8,755 bases of DNA from Spirochaetia bacterium (GCA_025997495.1 BNUR01000124.1:1-8755); one strand, 5' to 3'; shown: positions 1 through 6,300, numbered from the stretch's first letter. The notes: a model not told the origin generated them from the letters alone. Numbers and translations: made by a program.

Positions 1-28
1 TTAGGCGAAGCCGATATGGTTTAATACC

Positions 29-44
29 CCGAGGCTTGCCTCGG
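29..44. repeat. Short hairpin before the TnpA remnant, probable IS200/IS605 left-end structure
   Basis: CCGAGGC and GCCTCGG are perfect inverted copies separated by TT, so a 6-bp stem with a 4-base loop can form. It lies 25 bases before the transposase start. IS200/IS605 elements carry subterminal hairpins that their transposase recognises as single-stranded DNA, and the left-end hairpin sits just upstream of tnpA, as here. That role is inferred from position. A second very small hairpin (GGC-gaa-GCC, 4-12) precedes it. No matching right-end hairpin was found downstream, which agrees with loss of the element's 3' half. Confidence 0.5.
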
Positions 45-69
45 CTGAAAATAAGATTAAACTAGAAGG

Positions 70-324
70 ATGAGCGAGATCATCCGTAAAGAACATAATG
101 TGAGTACGCTTATGTATCATATAGTATGTCCTGCAAAATACCGAAGAGCGGTAATAAGTGAAGAGGTAGATAAAAAACTTCGAGAAATATGTCTCGGAAT
201 AGAAGCAAGATATGAGATAAAGTTTCTGGTACAATCGGTACCGACATACAGTCCTGAGCAGATAGTACGGACAATAAAGAGCATAACGGCGGGGCTTTTT
301 TTTGACTTTGCCCTGCTTGTGTGA
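70..324 (+). pseudogene. IS200/IS605-family Y1 transposase (TnpA) remnant, HUH motif deleted and C-terminus lost
   Basis: The 84-codon frame begins with the typical IS200 TnpA N-terminus: residues 13-26 (STLMYHIVCPAKYR) match the beta strand and 'YHivw.pKYR' signature, followed by the helix 'EEVDKKLREICLGIEARYEIKFL'. The family continues with a strand, the catalytic 'DHVHFL' HUH motif and 'VQSVPTYSP...IVR.IKSITA'. Here residue 53 passes directly from 'IKFL' to 'VQSVPTYSP' in frame, so the metal-binding HUH segment of roughly 12-15 residues is gone. After 'IKSITA' (about base 289) homology stops, and the tail 'GLFFDFALLV' is unrelated, so the nucleophilic tyrosine helix is missing too. Family members are about 130-150 residues long. 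The product cannot be an active transposase. AGAAGG directly abuts the ATG, which is poor spacing for a ribosome binding site. Confidence 0.8.
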
Positions 325-330
325 TATACT
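302..330 (+). promoter_or_regulatory. Near-consensus sigma-70-type promoter, apparently orphaned
   Basis: TTGACT (302-307) and TATACT (325-330) are separated by exactly 17 bp, matching the housekeeping sigma factor consensus closely. Six bases after the -10 box is an ATG (337) that opens a frame of only eight codons (MGTEDRVH, stop 361-363). No gene follows on this strand before the convergent HEPN gene. The promoter probably belonged to a gene deleted in the rearrangement that also truncated the transposase. Confidence 0.55.
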
Positions 331-366
331 GTCGCCATGGGAACTGAAGATAGAGTTCACTGAATC

Positions 367-401
367 AGCGTTTGGGGTGAACGCCCTGGACGGCCTTTTT
401 T
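367..401 (+). terminator. Possible weak terminator between the remnant region and the HEPN gene
   Basis: GCGTT (368-372) and AACGC (380-384) form a 5-bp stem with a 7-base loop, extendable by CA/TG across a bulge. Six T residues follow at 396-401 after an 11-base gap. The gap is long for a classical intrinsic terminator, so the call is tentative. It lies in the convergent space between plus-strand remnants and the minus-strand HEPN gene. Confidence 0.25.
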
Positions 402-410
402 GCCTGGTGT

Positions 411-833
411 TTACGGCTCTGTGTCTTCTGGTTCGGTAAATACTTCAGGAATGATTTTTTGCATAAATTTTTTAACTTCAGAGATGTTGTAAAGCGCGAG
501 CTTCATCATTGCCTCATCAACCGGCATTTCGTAGGGATAACGCGGTTGCGTTGCGTATTTTGACAAGGTATCACATCGTATCAGAATTTCGTCGAATTCC
601 GGTTTATATTTTTTACCGAGTTTACACAATTCGGCCAATTCATGAATATGCGGAGGATCATCACCTTGGAATACAAGAAACCCCTTAAGGTACTTTTCGG
701 CGGCCTGTTGGCAATGGTAACAAACAATTTCGTGCGGCGTGGGTAATAGCGTTTTTGCTATGTGTTCGGCTGCACAAAAATCGTGTTCAGCATACCTGAA
801 CCACTCCTTTGCGGCTTCAAGATACTGATTCAT
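411..833 (-). CDS. HEPN-domain protein of an MNT/HEPN toxin-antitoxin-type pair
   Basis: This 140-residue all-helical protein matches the HEPN domain (PF05168-type). It has the N-terminal helix 'YLEAAKEWFRYAEHDFCAAEHI' (4-25), 'CYHCQQAAEKYLKGFL' (38-53) with the conserved QQA-EK-K core, 'HIHEL' (62-66) in place of the usual 'tHdL', and 'TQPRYPYE' (95-102) matching the family's 'aRYPd' segment. HEPN proteins paired with minimal nucleotidyltransferases are usually RNA-cleaving toxins or their relatives. The R-X4-6-H ribonuclease signature of HepT-type toxins is not evident: R98 has no following histidine, and R13/H17 are three residues apart. RNase activity is therefore uncertain. The start codon overlaps the end of the upstream nucleotidyltransferase gene by 17 bp, indicating translational coupling. 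A purine-rich GGGGTGG tract precedes the ATG. The C-terminus is acidic (EPEDTEP). Confidence 0.85.
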   Translation of the reverse strand: MNQYLEAAKEWFRYAEHDFCAAEHIAKTLLPTPHEIVCYHCQQAAEKYLKGFLVFQGDDPPHIHELAELCKLGKKYKPEFDEILIRCDTLSKYATQPRYPYEMPVDEAMMKLALYNISEVKKFMQKIIPEVFTEPEDTEP

Positions 834-1149
834 AAATCACCACCCCATTGTTAGTAATATAGCGTTCGATAGACGGCCATGTTTTTCGTCTCTGGTAAAC
901 ACTATAACGACCGACGATAAGGTCGAGGGGCATTGTTTTTTTGCGGAGAACCGCCTGCCGAAAAACATCGACAGCGTCCATCTCTTTCATGTCTATGCCT
1001 TCTTTTAGTACAACATACAGGTCAAGGTCCGAGTCTTTATGCGGCGTTCCATACGCAAAAGAACCAAAAAGAATAATTTTTTCTACGGGAAGCGTCTTAA
1101 TGATTATGTCTTTGAGCATATCAAGCTCAGTCTGTACCTTTTGTTCCAT
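817..1149 (-). CDS. MNT-domain nucleotidyltransferase, antitoxin partner of the HEPN protein
   Basis: The chosen start gives 110 residues. The polymerase-beta-like signature is complete: G29-S30 followed by D41 and D43 (GSFAYG...DSDLDL), and a third acidic residue at D76 in 'MPLDLIV'. Minimal nucleotidyltransferases of this family pair with HEPN toxins, and in the MntA-HepT systems studied the MNT inactivates the toxin by AMP transfer. Here the intact triad suggests catalytic competence, while the exact reaction is inferred. The frame is open upstream to another ATG at 1218, but that extension (starting MKFRVFPVFF) has no ribosome binding site and reads back through the promoter and an inverted repeat, so I start at 1149. 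The gene is first in a two-gene unit and overlaps the HEPN start by 17 bp. Upstream of the ATG there is only AGGGGT. Confidence 0.85.
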   Translation of the reverse strand: MEQKVQTELDMLKDIIIKTLPVEKIILFGSFAYGTPHKDSDLDLYVVLKEGIDMKEMDAVDVFRQAVLRKKTMPLDLIVGRYSVYQRRKTWPSIERYITNNGVVIYESVS

Positions 1150-1155
1150 ACCCCT

Positions 1156-1184
1156 AGTATAGTACAGCACACTAAGAAGTTCAA
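1156..1184 (-). promoter_or_regulatory. Sigma-70-type promoter of the MNT-HEPN operon
   Basis: On the minus strand TTGAAC (1184-1179) and TATACT (1161-1156) are separated by 17 bp. The -10 box ends six bases before the MNT start codon at 1149, so transcription is expected to start at or within a base or two of the ATG, giving a leaderless or nearly leaderless mRNA. The orphan promoter at 302-330 has the same TATACT-N6-ATGG arrangement. The -35 box touches the inverted repeat at 1184-1251. Confidence 0.6.
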
Positions 1185-1251
1185 CCACGAAAAAGACAGG
1201 AAACACACGAAATTTCATAGTATTTTTTGTGTGTTCCGTATTTTTCGTGGT
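1184..1251. repeat. Imperfect inverted repeat of the ACCACGAA..ACACGAA type
   Basis: The left arm begins CCACGAAAAA (1185-1194) and continues through GGAAACACACGAAA. The right arm ends TTTTTCGTGG (1241-1250), with ...GTGTGTTCC before it. Aligned as inverted copies, the arms agree over roughly 25 positions with two single-base gaps. The element fills the divergent gap between the MNT operon promoter and the LRR region. It resembles the repeat at 2842-2932 in design (ACC-CR-RAG..CAC-R-GAG words), suggesting one dispersed family. Confidence 0.6.
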
Positions 1252-1302
1252 TTTTTCTTCAATTTTGGAACTGCCTCAAGTAAAAAGCATTATAAAGGGT
1301 GG

Positions 1303-1333
1303 GTAAAAATTCCTCGCCGTGAGCAATTTTTAC
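1303..1333. promoter_or_regulatory. Palindrome upstream of the sigma-54 promoter, candidate enhancer site
   Basis: GTAAAAATT (1303-1311) and AATTTTTAC (1325-1333) are perfect 9-bp inverted copies. Within the loop CTC (1313-1315) and GAG (1321-1323) pair further, with one C-C mismatch between. Its centre lies about 106 bp before the predicted start of the sigma-54 promoter at 1398-1413. Activators of sigma-54 RNA polymerase bind palindromes at such distances, so an enhancer site is a reasonable inference. An RNA hairpin or a dispersed repeat is the alternative. No gene is seen in the surrounding 1252-1397. Confidence 0.4.
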
Positions 1334-1397
1334 GCAATCATCATATAGAATTAAGTAAAAACATTGGTTCTTGGCACAAAAAGACATGGTTTTTAGT

Positions 1398-1413
1398 TGG
1401 CACGGAATTTGCT
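1398..1413 (+). promoter_or_regulatory. Sigma-54 (RpoN) -24/-12 promoter of the first LRR gene
   Basis: TGGCACG-GAAT-TTGCT matches the sigma-54 consensus TGGCACG-N4-TTGCW at every defined base, with GG (1399-1400) and GC (1411-1412) exactly 10 bases apart. The predicted start is near 1424, leaving a leader of about 49 bases before the strong ribosome binding site and ATG at 1473. A partial copy, TTGGCAC, occurs 26 bp upstream (1371-1377) but lacks the -12 element. Transcription would need an ATP-dependent enhancer-binding activator, so this gene is likely induced by a specific signal. Confidence 0.75.
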
Positions 1414-1472
1414 GTATATACTATATGGTTGTAATCCATATTCACTTTGACTTTTTATAGGAGGAGTTTTAT

Positions 1473-2054
1473 ATGAAACGGACAAAAATTGTAGGTGTCC
1501 TGGTTCTGCTGATGATTGCCGCGGGTACAAACGTTTTCGCACAGACGGAGAGTGATTTTACCGTATGGAAGCATCCGGGCGTAGCAAAGCATCCGACAAC
1601 AGATTTCGGCACGGTCATTACCGGATATGCCGGAAGCGCACGGGCGGTAACTATTCCCGCAACGATTAATGGGTCGCCGGTAATTGGTATAGAAGATTAT
1701 GCCTTTGCGGGTAATACGAACATTACATCCGTAGTAATTCCTGATAGTGTAAAAAACCTTGGGGATTATGTGTTCCAGAATTGCACAGCCCTTACATCGG
1801 TAACGCTTCCCGCCTATCTTAAAAAAATAGATAACGGCGCATTTTCGGGATGCACTTCCCTCAGAACGGTTACAGTTCCCAATAGTGTAACTAAAATAGG
1901 TTTTCAAGCGTTCCAGGGATGTACCGGCCTTGCCTCAATAACGGTTCCCAATAGTGTAACCAAAATAGAAAATTGGGCGTTTGCGTCGTGTCCGGCGCTT
2001 AATTCGGCTTCACAAACGGCAGTACGTTCAAGAGGATACACGGGAACCTTTTAA
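1473..2054 (+). CDS. Secreted BspA-like leucine-rich-repeat protein (first of two paralogs)
   Basis: The 193-residue product starts after an excellent ribosome binding site (GGAGGAG, 1460-1466). Residues 1-23 are a signal peptide (KR, hydrophobic VGVLVLLMIAAG, cleavage at VFA-Q24). Residues 28-70 form a shared entry segment (DFTVWKHPGV...PATINGSPV). From residue 72 onward come about four 23-residue repeats of the BspA/LRR_5 type (PF13306), pattern I..YAF..N..LTSV.IP.SV..I, ending in a cap 'ASCPALNSASQ' and the terminal 'GYTGTF'. BspA-like proteins of spirochetes and Bacteroidetes are surface or secreted proteins, some of which bind host proteins or other bacteria. The ligand here is unknown. 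No membrane anchor or sorting domain is visible, so the mature protein is probably periplasmic or released. It is short for the family. The gene is paralogous to the next one. Confidence 0.9.
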   Translation: MKRTKIVGVLVLLMIAAGTNVFAQTESDFTVWKHPGVAKHPTTDFGTVITGYAGSARAVTIPATINGSPVIGIEDYAFAGNTNITSVVIPDSVKNLGDYVFQNCTALTSVTLPAYLKKIDNGAFSGCTSLRTVTVPNSVTKIGFQAFQGCTGLASITVPNSVTKIENWAFASCPALNSASQTAVRSRGYTGTF

Positions 2055-2066
2055 AATTGTTCTTCC

Positions 2067-2103
2067 ACACCTGCAACGCAGGTGACACCTGCGTTGCAGG
2101 TGT
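2067..2103. repeat. 37-bp perfect palindrome made of two nested hairpins
   Basis: Bases 2067-2084 and 2086-2103 are perfect inverted copies around a single A (2085). Each arm is itself a hairpin: CACCTGC-AAC-GCAGGTG and CACCTGC-GTT-GCAGGTG. The element can therefore fold as one long stem, two adjacent hairpins, or a cruciform. It starts 12 bases after the stop of the first LRR gene and ends 48 bases before the second start codon. It may end or attenuate transcription, or protect the 3' end of the mRNA. The weak T-run after it argues against a classical terminator. Confidence 0.8.
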
Positions 2104-2151
2104 ATTTTCAGAATCAAAAGTCGAGTGGACTTTAAACACAAAGGAGTTTTT

Positions 2152-2811
2152 ATGAAACAATCAAAGATTTTTTGGATTGTGTTTCTAGCGGCGCTGGTGT
2201 ATGTTGGTTGCGGTGATTCCCTTGCACAACCTGCCGCTGACGTTGTTGATGTTGATGACGATGGCATCCTACTATCAATCGGGGCTAATGCCGTTACAGA
2301 AGCGATTGGTGAGTTTACGATATGGAGGCATCCTCCGGTAGCAAATCATCCAACCCTTGATTTTGGTGTGGTCATTACCGGATACTCAGGCAGCGCCGGG
2401 GCGCTGACTATTCCCGCAACGCTTGACGGTTCACCTGTTATAGGAATAGGCGACTTTGCCTTTGGGAATAATACTTCTATTACATCGATAACAATTCCCA
2501 CCGGTGTAAAAGGCATTGGAGATTATGTGTTCCAAAATTGCACGGCCCTTACATCCATAACGCTTCCCACGGGTATCAAGAAAATAAAAAATGGCGCGTT
2601 TTCAGGCTGCACTGCTCTTGCCTCTTTCGTCATTCCCGGTACGGTAACCAAGATAGAACACTATGCTTTTAATGGCTGTAGTAATCTTGAAACAGTAACG
2701 CTGCCGGTAACTAAGGTCAAAATTGAAAATACGGCGTTTGTTGCGTGTCCGGCGCTTGATGCGGCTTCGCAAGCAGCAATACGGGCAATGGGATATAAAG
2801 GAACCTTTTGA
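2152..2811 (+). CDS. Exported BspA-like leucine-rich-repeat protein (second paralog, possible lipoprotein)
   Basis: The start at 2152 is chosen because AAGGAG (2141-2146) lies five bases before it. An in-frame ATG at 2125 has no such site. The 219-residue product has a signal peptide (KQSKIFWIVFLAALVYVG) followed by C20, giving a loose spirochete-style lipobox. Cleavage after SLA25 is the alternative. Residues 29-52 are an acidic insert absent from the paralog, with a DVDDDG motif (33-38) that resembles a calcium-binding DxDxDG loop. From 'FTIWRHPPVANHP' (about 55) it parallels the first gene: the entry segment, about four LRR_5 repeats (98-197), and the same 'ACPALDAASQAAIRAMGYKGTF' ending. 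DNA blocks such as GATTATGTGTTCCA and CGGCGCTT are shared with the first gene, indicating tandem duplication. I see no separate promoter, so it may depend on read-through from the sigma-54 promoter. Confidence 0.9.
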   Translation: MKQSKIFWIVFLAALVYVGCGDSLAQPAADVVDVDDDGILLSIGANAVTEAIGEFTIWRHPPVANHPTLDFGVVITGYSGSAGALTIPATLDGSPVIGIGDFAFGNNTSITSITIPTGVKGIGDYVFQNCTALTSITLPTGIKKIKNGAFSGCTALASFVIPGTVTKIEHYAFNGCSNLETVTLPVTKVKIENTAFVACPALDAASQAAIRAMGYKGTF

Positions 2812-2813
2812 GG

Positions 2814-2830
2814 GGGCCTCGGGCCCTTTT
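2814..2830 (+). terminator. Rho-independent terminator after the second LRR gene
   Basis: GGGCC (2814-2818) and GGCCC (2822-2826) form a GC-only 5-bp stem with loop TCG, extendable by G-T and A-T pairs, followed directly by TTTT (2827-2830). The stem begins two bases after the stop codon. It closes the LRR transcription unit. Confidence 0.7.
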
Positions 2831-2841
2831 ATGCCTTAAGT

Positions 2842-2932
2842 AAAGAAGAATTTAACACAGAGGGCACAGAGAAGGAAAAAATTCTCCTTCTTCCTCTGCG
2901 ATCTCTGTGCCCTCTGCGGTTAAATCTTCTTT
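2842..2932. repeat. Imperfect inverted repeat of the ACCGCAGAG..CACAGAG type between convergent operons
   Basis: The arms 2842-2872 and 2902-2932 are 31 bases each. As inverted copies they match everywhere except one single-base gap in each and one mismatch. CAGAGGGCACAGAGA is perfectly conserved in both. An inner AAGGA/TCCTT pairing continues the stem. The right arm directly abuts the stop codon (2933-2935) of the PII-like gene on the opposite strand, so on that strand the hairpin could also serve as its transcription end. It appears related in word structure to the repeat at 1184-1251. Confidence 0.75.
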
Positions 2933-3322
2933 CTACTCCAGCCCGGCCAGTCCCGCCAGCCCTTCAACACCTTCCGGTATAGGTTCAGCTTCCGGTTCAG
3001 GGCGGGCCTCGCCGACAGGGGCAGGCAATATACCCTGTGATAGGGAAGACCGCAGGCCGAAAAGCTTGATCCCCTCATCGGGGAAGGTCGCCTTTACTGT
3101 GGCAACCGCCCGCTCTATGCCGACAGCTTCCGCTTCTTCACACCAGATTACCAGCACAAAGTTTTCCTCCGGCCAGATGGCGTCCCCCATCTTGGGGCCG
3201 GCATGGCCGACCCCCATGGTCACCGGATACCGGGTGTAGTACTGGCCCACATGCTCCGCGGCCAGGGCCTCAAGGATGTTCTCCTCCACCGAGTGGTTCG
3301 CGATTATTTCTATCCGGATCAT
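2933..3322 (-). CDS. PII-like transporter-associated protein (PG0541-type) of the RND operon
   Basis: The 129-residue protein begins 'MIRIEIIANHSVEENILEALAAEHVGQYYTRYPVTMGVGHAGPKMGD', then 'NFVLVIWCEEAEAVGIERAVATVKATFPDEGIKLF'. That is a compact beta-alpha-beta / beta-alpha-beta layout like PII signalling proteins, with a glycine-rich loop at about 36-46. It resembles the small PG0541-family proteins found beside RND transporters. No function is established, and a sensor or regulator of pump activity or metal/nucleotide state is only an inference. No signal peptide is present, so it should be cytosolic. Residues about 96-129 form a low-complexity Pro/Glu/Ala/Gly tail (PAPVGEARPEPEAEPIPEG, then GLAGLAGLE) not expected of the fold. 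Its ATG overlaps the permease stop by 4 bp (ATGA), so it is translationally coupled as the last gene of the operon. Confidence 0.75.
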   Translation of the reverse strand: MIRIEIIANHSVEENILEALAAEHVGQYYTRYPVTMGVGHAGPKMGDAIWPEENFVLVIWCEEAEAVGIERAVATVKATFPDEGIKLFGLRSSLSQGILPAPVGEARPEPEAEPIPEGVEGLAGLAGLE

Positions 3323-6300
3323 ACCCCGGCCTCCTCAGCAATCCTACCGGGCTGAGCGATCCTCGCCGCGCTCTGAGTTTTGGCCTTGGCCTGCTTTTTG
3401 GTCAGGCCCTGGGCGATCCGTTCCCGCCGCGCTTCCGCACGGGCGTCCCGCTCATCCGAATGTTTGTTCATGATGTAGTACACCGTGGGCATCAGAAATA
3501 GGGTCATCAGGGTACCGAAGGATAGGCCTCCCAATACGGTCTTGCCGATGGGGCCGGTCATTGCCGAACCTTCACCGGGGACAAATGCCATGGGGGCAAG
3601 CCCTAGTACGGTGGTCAGGGTGGTCATCAGGATGGGCCGGAGACGGTTCCGGGCGGCTTCCACGCAGGCTTCCTGCAGGCCGTAGCCCCGCTTGCGCAGC
3701 AGGTTGGTGTAGTCCACCAGGACGATACCGTTATTAACGATAACCCCGACGAGGACCAGCAGCCCCACCGCCGTCATGACGTTGAAGACCGTGCCGGTAA
3801 CGAGATAAATTGCCACCACGCCGATAAGCGACAGGGGCAGGGTAAAGAGCACGATGAAGGGGTCCCGGAAGGATTCAAAGAGGCAGGCCATAACCCCGAA
3901 TACCAGGAATATGGCTACCACCACTATCAGGAGGAACTTGGTCATCATCTCTATCATATCCGCGTTGCCCCCGCCGTACTCAATGATCACATCCTCGTCC
4001 GCAGGGATTGACCCCTGGACGAGGGCACGGACCTTGTCGTCCAGGTCGTTGAGCTTTGCGCCGGAGACGGCGGCGGCGGTAACATGGATTACCCGGCTCT
4101 GGTTTTCACGGCTGATGGCCATGGGGCCCGTGCCTTCCTTGTAGCCGGCAAAGTTGGAAAGCGCCACCCGGCCCCCCGCCATCTGGCTGTTCACAAAGAT
4201 GTGGTCCAGCGCCGGCCTGGTGCTGCGGTCCTGCTCCGCCAGAACCAACACCACATCGTAGGTGTTGCTGCCGTCCTTGTACTGGGTGGCGATGATGCCG
4301 TCCACTGCGGCCTTTATCTCGTTACCAATGGTGTAAGCGTTCAGCCCCATGGCGTAGATCCTATCCCGGTCAAGCTCTATCTCTATTTGCGGCATCCCGT
4401 CCTTGAGACTCACCTGGGGTTCCTTTACTTCGGGAACGTGGTCGGTCAGGAGCTGGGCTATCTGTTCCGCGATAGCCTTGCCCTTCACCAGGTCTTCGGT
4501 ACGGAGAGTAATGTCCACCGCGCTGCTGCTACCGCCCATGCCCCCAAAACCGCCTGAAGAGAAATTAAAGGCGACCCCGGGGAAATCGTTGAAGTGCTTC
4601 CGCAGCTTGGCCTTGACCACCTCGGCGGTATCTATCCGTTCCTCGTATTTCAGGAGATTGATACGCAGGGAGCCTGAGTTACTGGAGGAACTACTGAACA
4701 GATTGCCCCCCCCGGCGTTCAGGACGATCCGGTCATAACCCTGCACTTCCTGCTTCACAATCTCCTCAAGCCGGCGCAGGGCAGCCTCGGTGTCCGCCAG
4801 GGGGCTTCCCATGGGCAGGGTGGCGGAGATGTTCACATTATCCGCCTCCTCTTCGGGCATGAAGACCCAGCCGATTTTTGGGACCATGAAGATGCTTCCC
4901 ACCAGAAGCAGCACCAGGAAGATTATCACGATGGCCTTGTGCCGCAGTACCCGGTCCACCGCTTTGGCGTAGGCATTATCAAGGGCGTTGAGCGCGTTGG
5001 CGAAGGCATTGTCAATGGCGGTGAGGAATTTGTTTTTTAAGGGTTTCTGCCTCCGGGTTACCAGTGGGAAGTAATGGCTGCCCAGCACCGGTACGAGGAA
5101 TATTGCCACGAAAAGGGAAGCGGTCAGGGATATTACCACCGTAAAGGCCAGCCCGGCGAACATTTCCCCCGCCATTTCCAACAAGCCCTGGAACATGACC
5201 AGGGGCGCAAATACGCAGATGGTGGTCAGGGTGGACGCGGTAATAGCGACAACCATTTCCGAGGTGCCGATAATAGCGGCGGGCTTGAGTTTGGCCCCCT
5301 TTTCCCGGTAATGGACGATATTCTCCAAAATAACGACCGAGTTATCCACCAGCATACCGATCCCCAGAACCAGCCCCGCCATGGTCATCAGGTTCAGGGT
5401 AAGGCCGCAGAAGTACATCAGCATGATGGTGATAACGATGGACACCGGAATACTGATGCCGATAATCAGGGTCGGTTTAATGGACCGGAGGAATAGGAAC
5501 AGCACAATCACCGCCAGGACCGCCCCGGACAAGGCGCTGTTGGTTACCTGGTTCAGGGAATTTTCTATCTGATCCGTATTGTTGAAGGTTTCCAGTATCT
5601 TGATATCCTGGGGGATCTCACGGGCTATCCGGGTAATCCGCTTCCGCAAGTCCTTCGCGGTCTGCACCGAATTCTTCCCGCTCTGCTTCTGAATCATGAG
5701 CATCACCGAAGGCTGCCCGTTCACAAATACGGCGGATGTCTGATCCTTGTAGCCTTCAAAGACATCGGCGATGTCCCGGAGGTATATGTTGCGGGGCAGT
5801 TCCGCCTGGCCGTTCACCAAGCCGCCGCCCTTGTAGGAAATCACCGTATTCTTGATCTGTTCCAGGGAGGTATATTCCCCCATGGTGGTAAGGATGTAGT
5901 TCATCCCCCCTTCGGTGATGGACCCGGCGGATATTTGCGCGTTGTTCCCCGCCAGCATTTGTTGGATCTGGGTTACGGTGAGGCCGTAGGCCTCAAGCCG
6001 GTTCTGGGCCACCTCCACCCGGATGATCTTCTCCCGCCCGCCGTTTACCGATGCGGAGGCAACCCCGGGGGTCTGCTCGATCCGGGGAATGATGGTATCC
6101 TCGGCGATTTGCCGTAGTTCCTCCGGTGACCGGTTTCCCGTTACCTGCAAACCCATGATGGGCATCATGGAGGGGTCAAGCTTGAAGATCATCGGAGAAT
6201 CCGCCCCCTCAGGCAGATAGCGCCTGACCCGTTCCAGGGCGTCCCGGATAGAGTTGGCGGCGTCCGCAAGGTCCGTCCCGTAGTTAAACTCCAGCATTAT

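Noticed and set aside
1..360. Minus-strand frame of 119 codons across the transposase remnant
   Set aside because: It is antisense to recognisable IS200 coding sequence, rich in Tyr/Cys/Arg as expected of shadow translation, and has no ribosome binding site or family resemblance.
1150..1218. N-terminal extension of the MNT protein to an ATG at 1218
   Set aside because: No ribosome binding site. The extension reads through the -35/-10 boxes and an inverted repeat, and homologs begin near the residue at 1149.
1397..1425. Sigma-70 reading of the LRR promoter using TTGGCA and TATACT
   Set aside because: TATACT at 1417-1422 is only 14 bp from TTGGCA, and the 16-bp option (TACTAT) is poor. The sigma-54 match over the same bases is complete with exact spacing.
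1039..1434. Plus-strand frame of 131 codons over the MNT start and the intergenic region
   Set aside because: It overlaps the MNT gene antisense, then runs through repeats and the sigma-54 promoter. The composition is Lys/Phe/Arg-rich with no domain.
1455..1907. Minus-strand frame opposite the first LRR gene
   Set aside because: Antisense of a clear coding gene; Cys/Arg/Tyr-rich shadow sequence.
2067..2103. CRISPR-like repeat
   Set aside because: There is one palindrome only, with no spacers or further copies in the window and no cas genes.
2125..2151. Nine-codon upstream extension of the second LRR gene
   Set aside because: AAGGAG is spaced correctly only for the ATG at 2152, and the extension would put charged residues before an otherwise normal signal peptide.
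4084..4557. Plus-strand frame of 157 codons inside the permease gene, and similar ones at 5074-5496 and 6661-7176
   Set aside because: These are mirror frames of GC-rich coding DNA. They have no start signals and their His/Gly/Arg-rich products are typical of antisense shadows.
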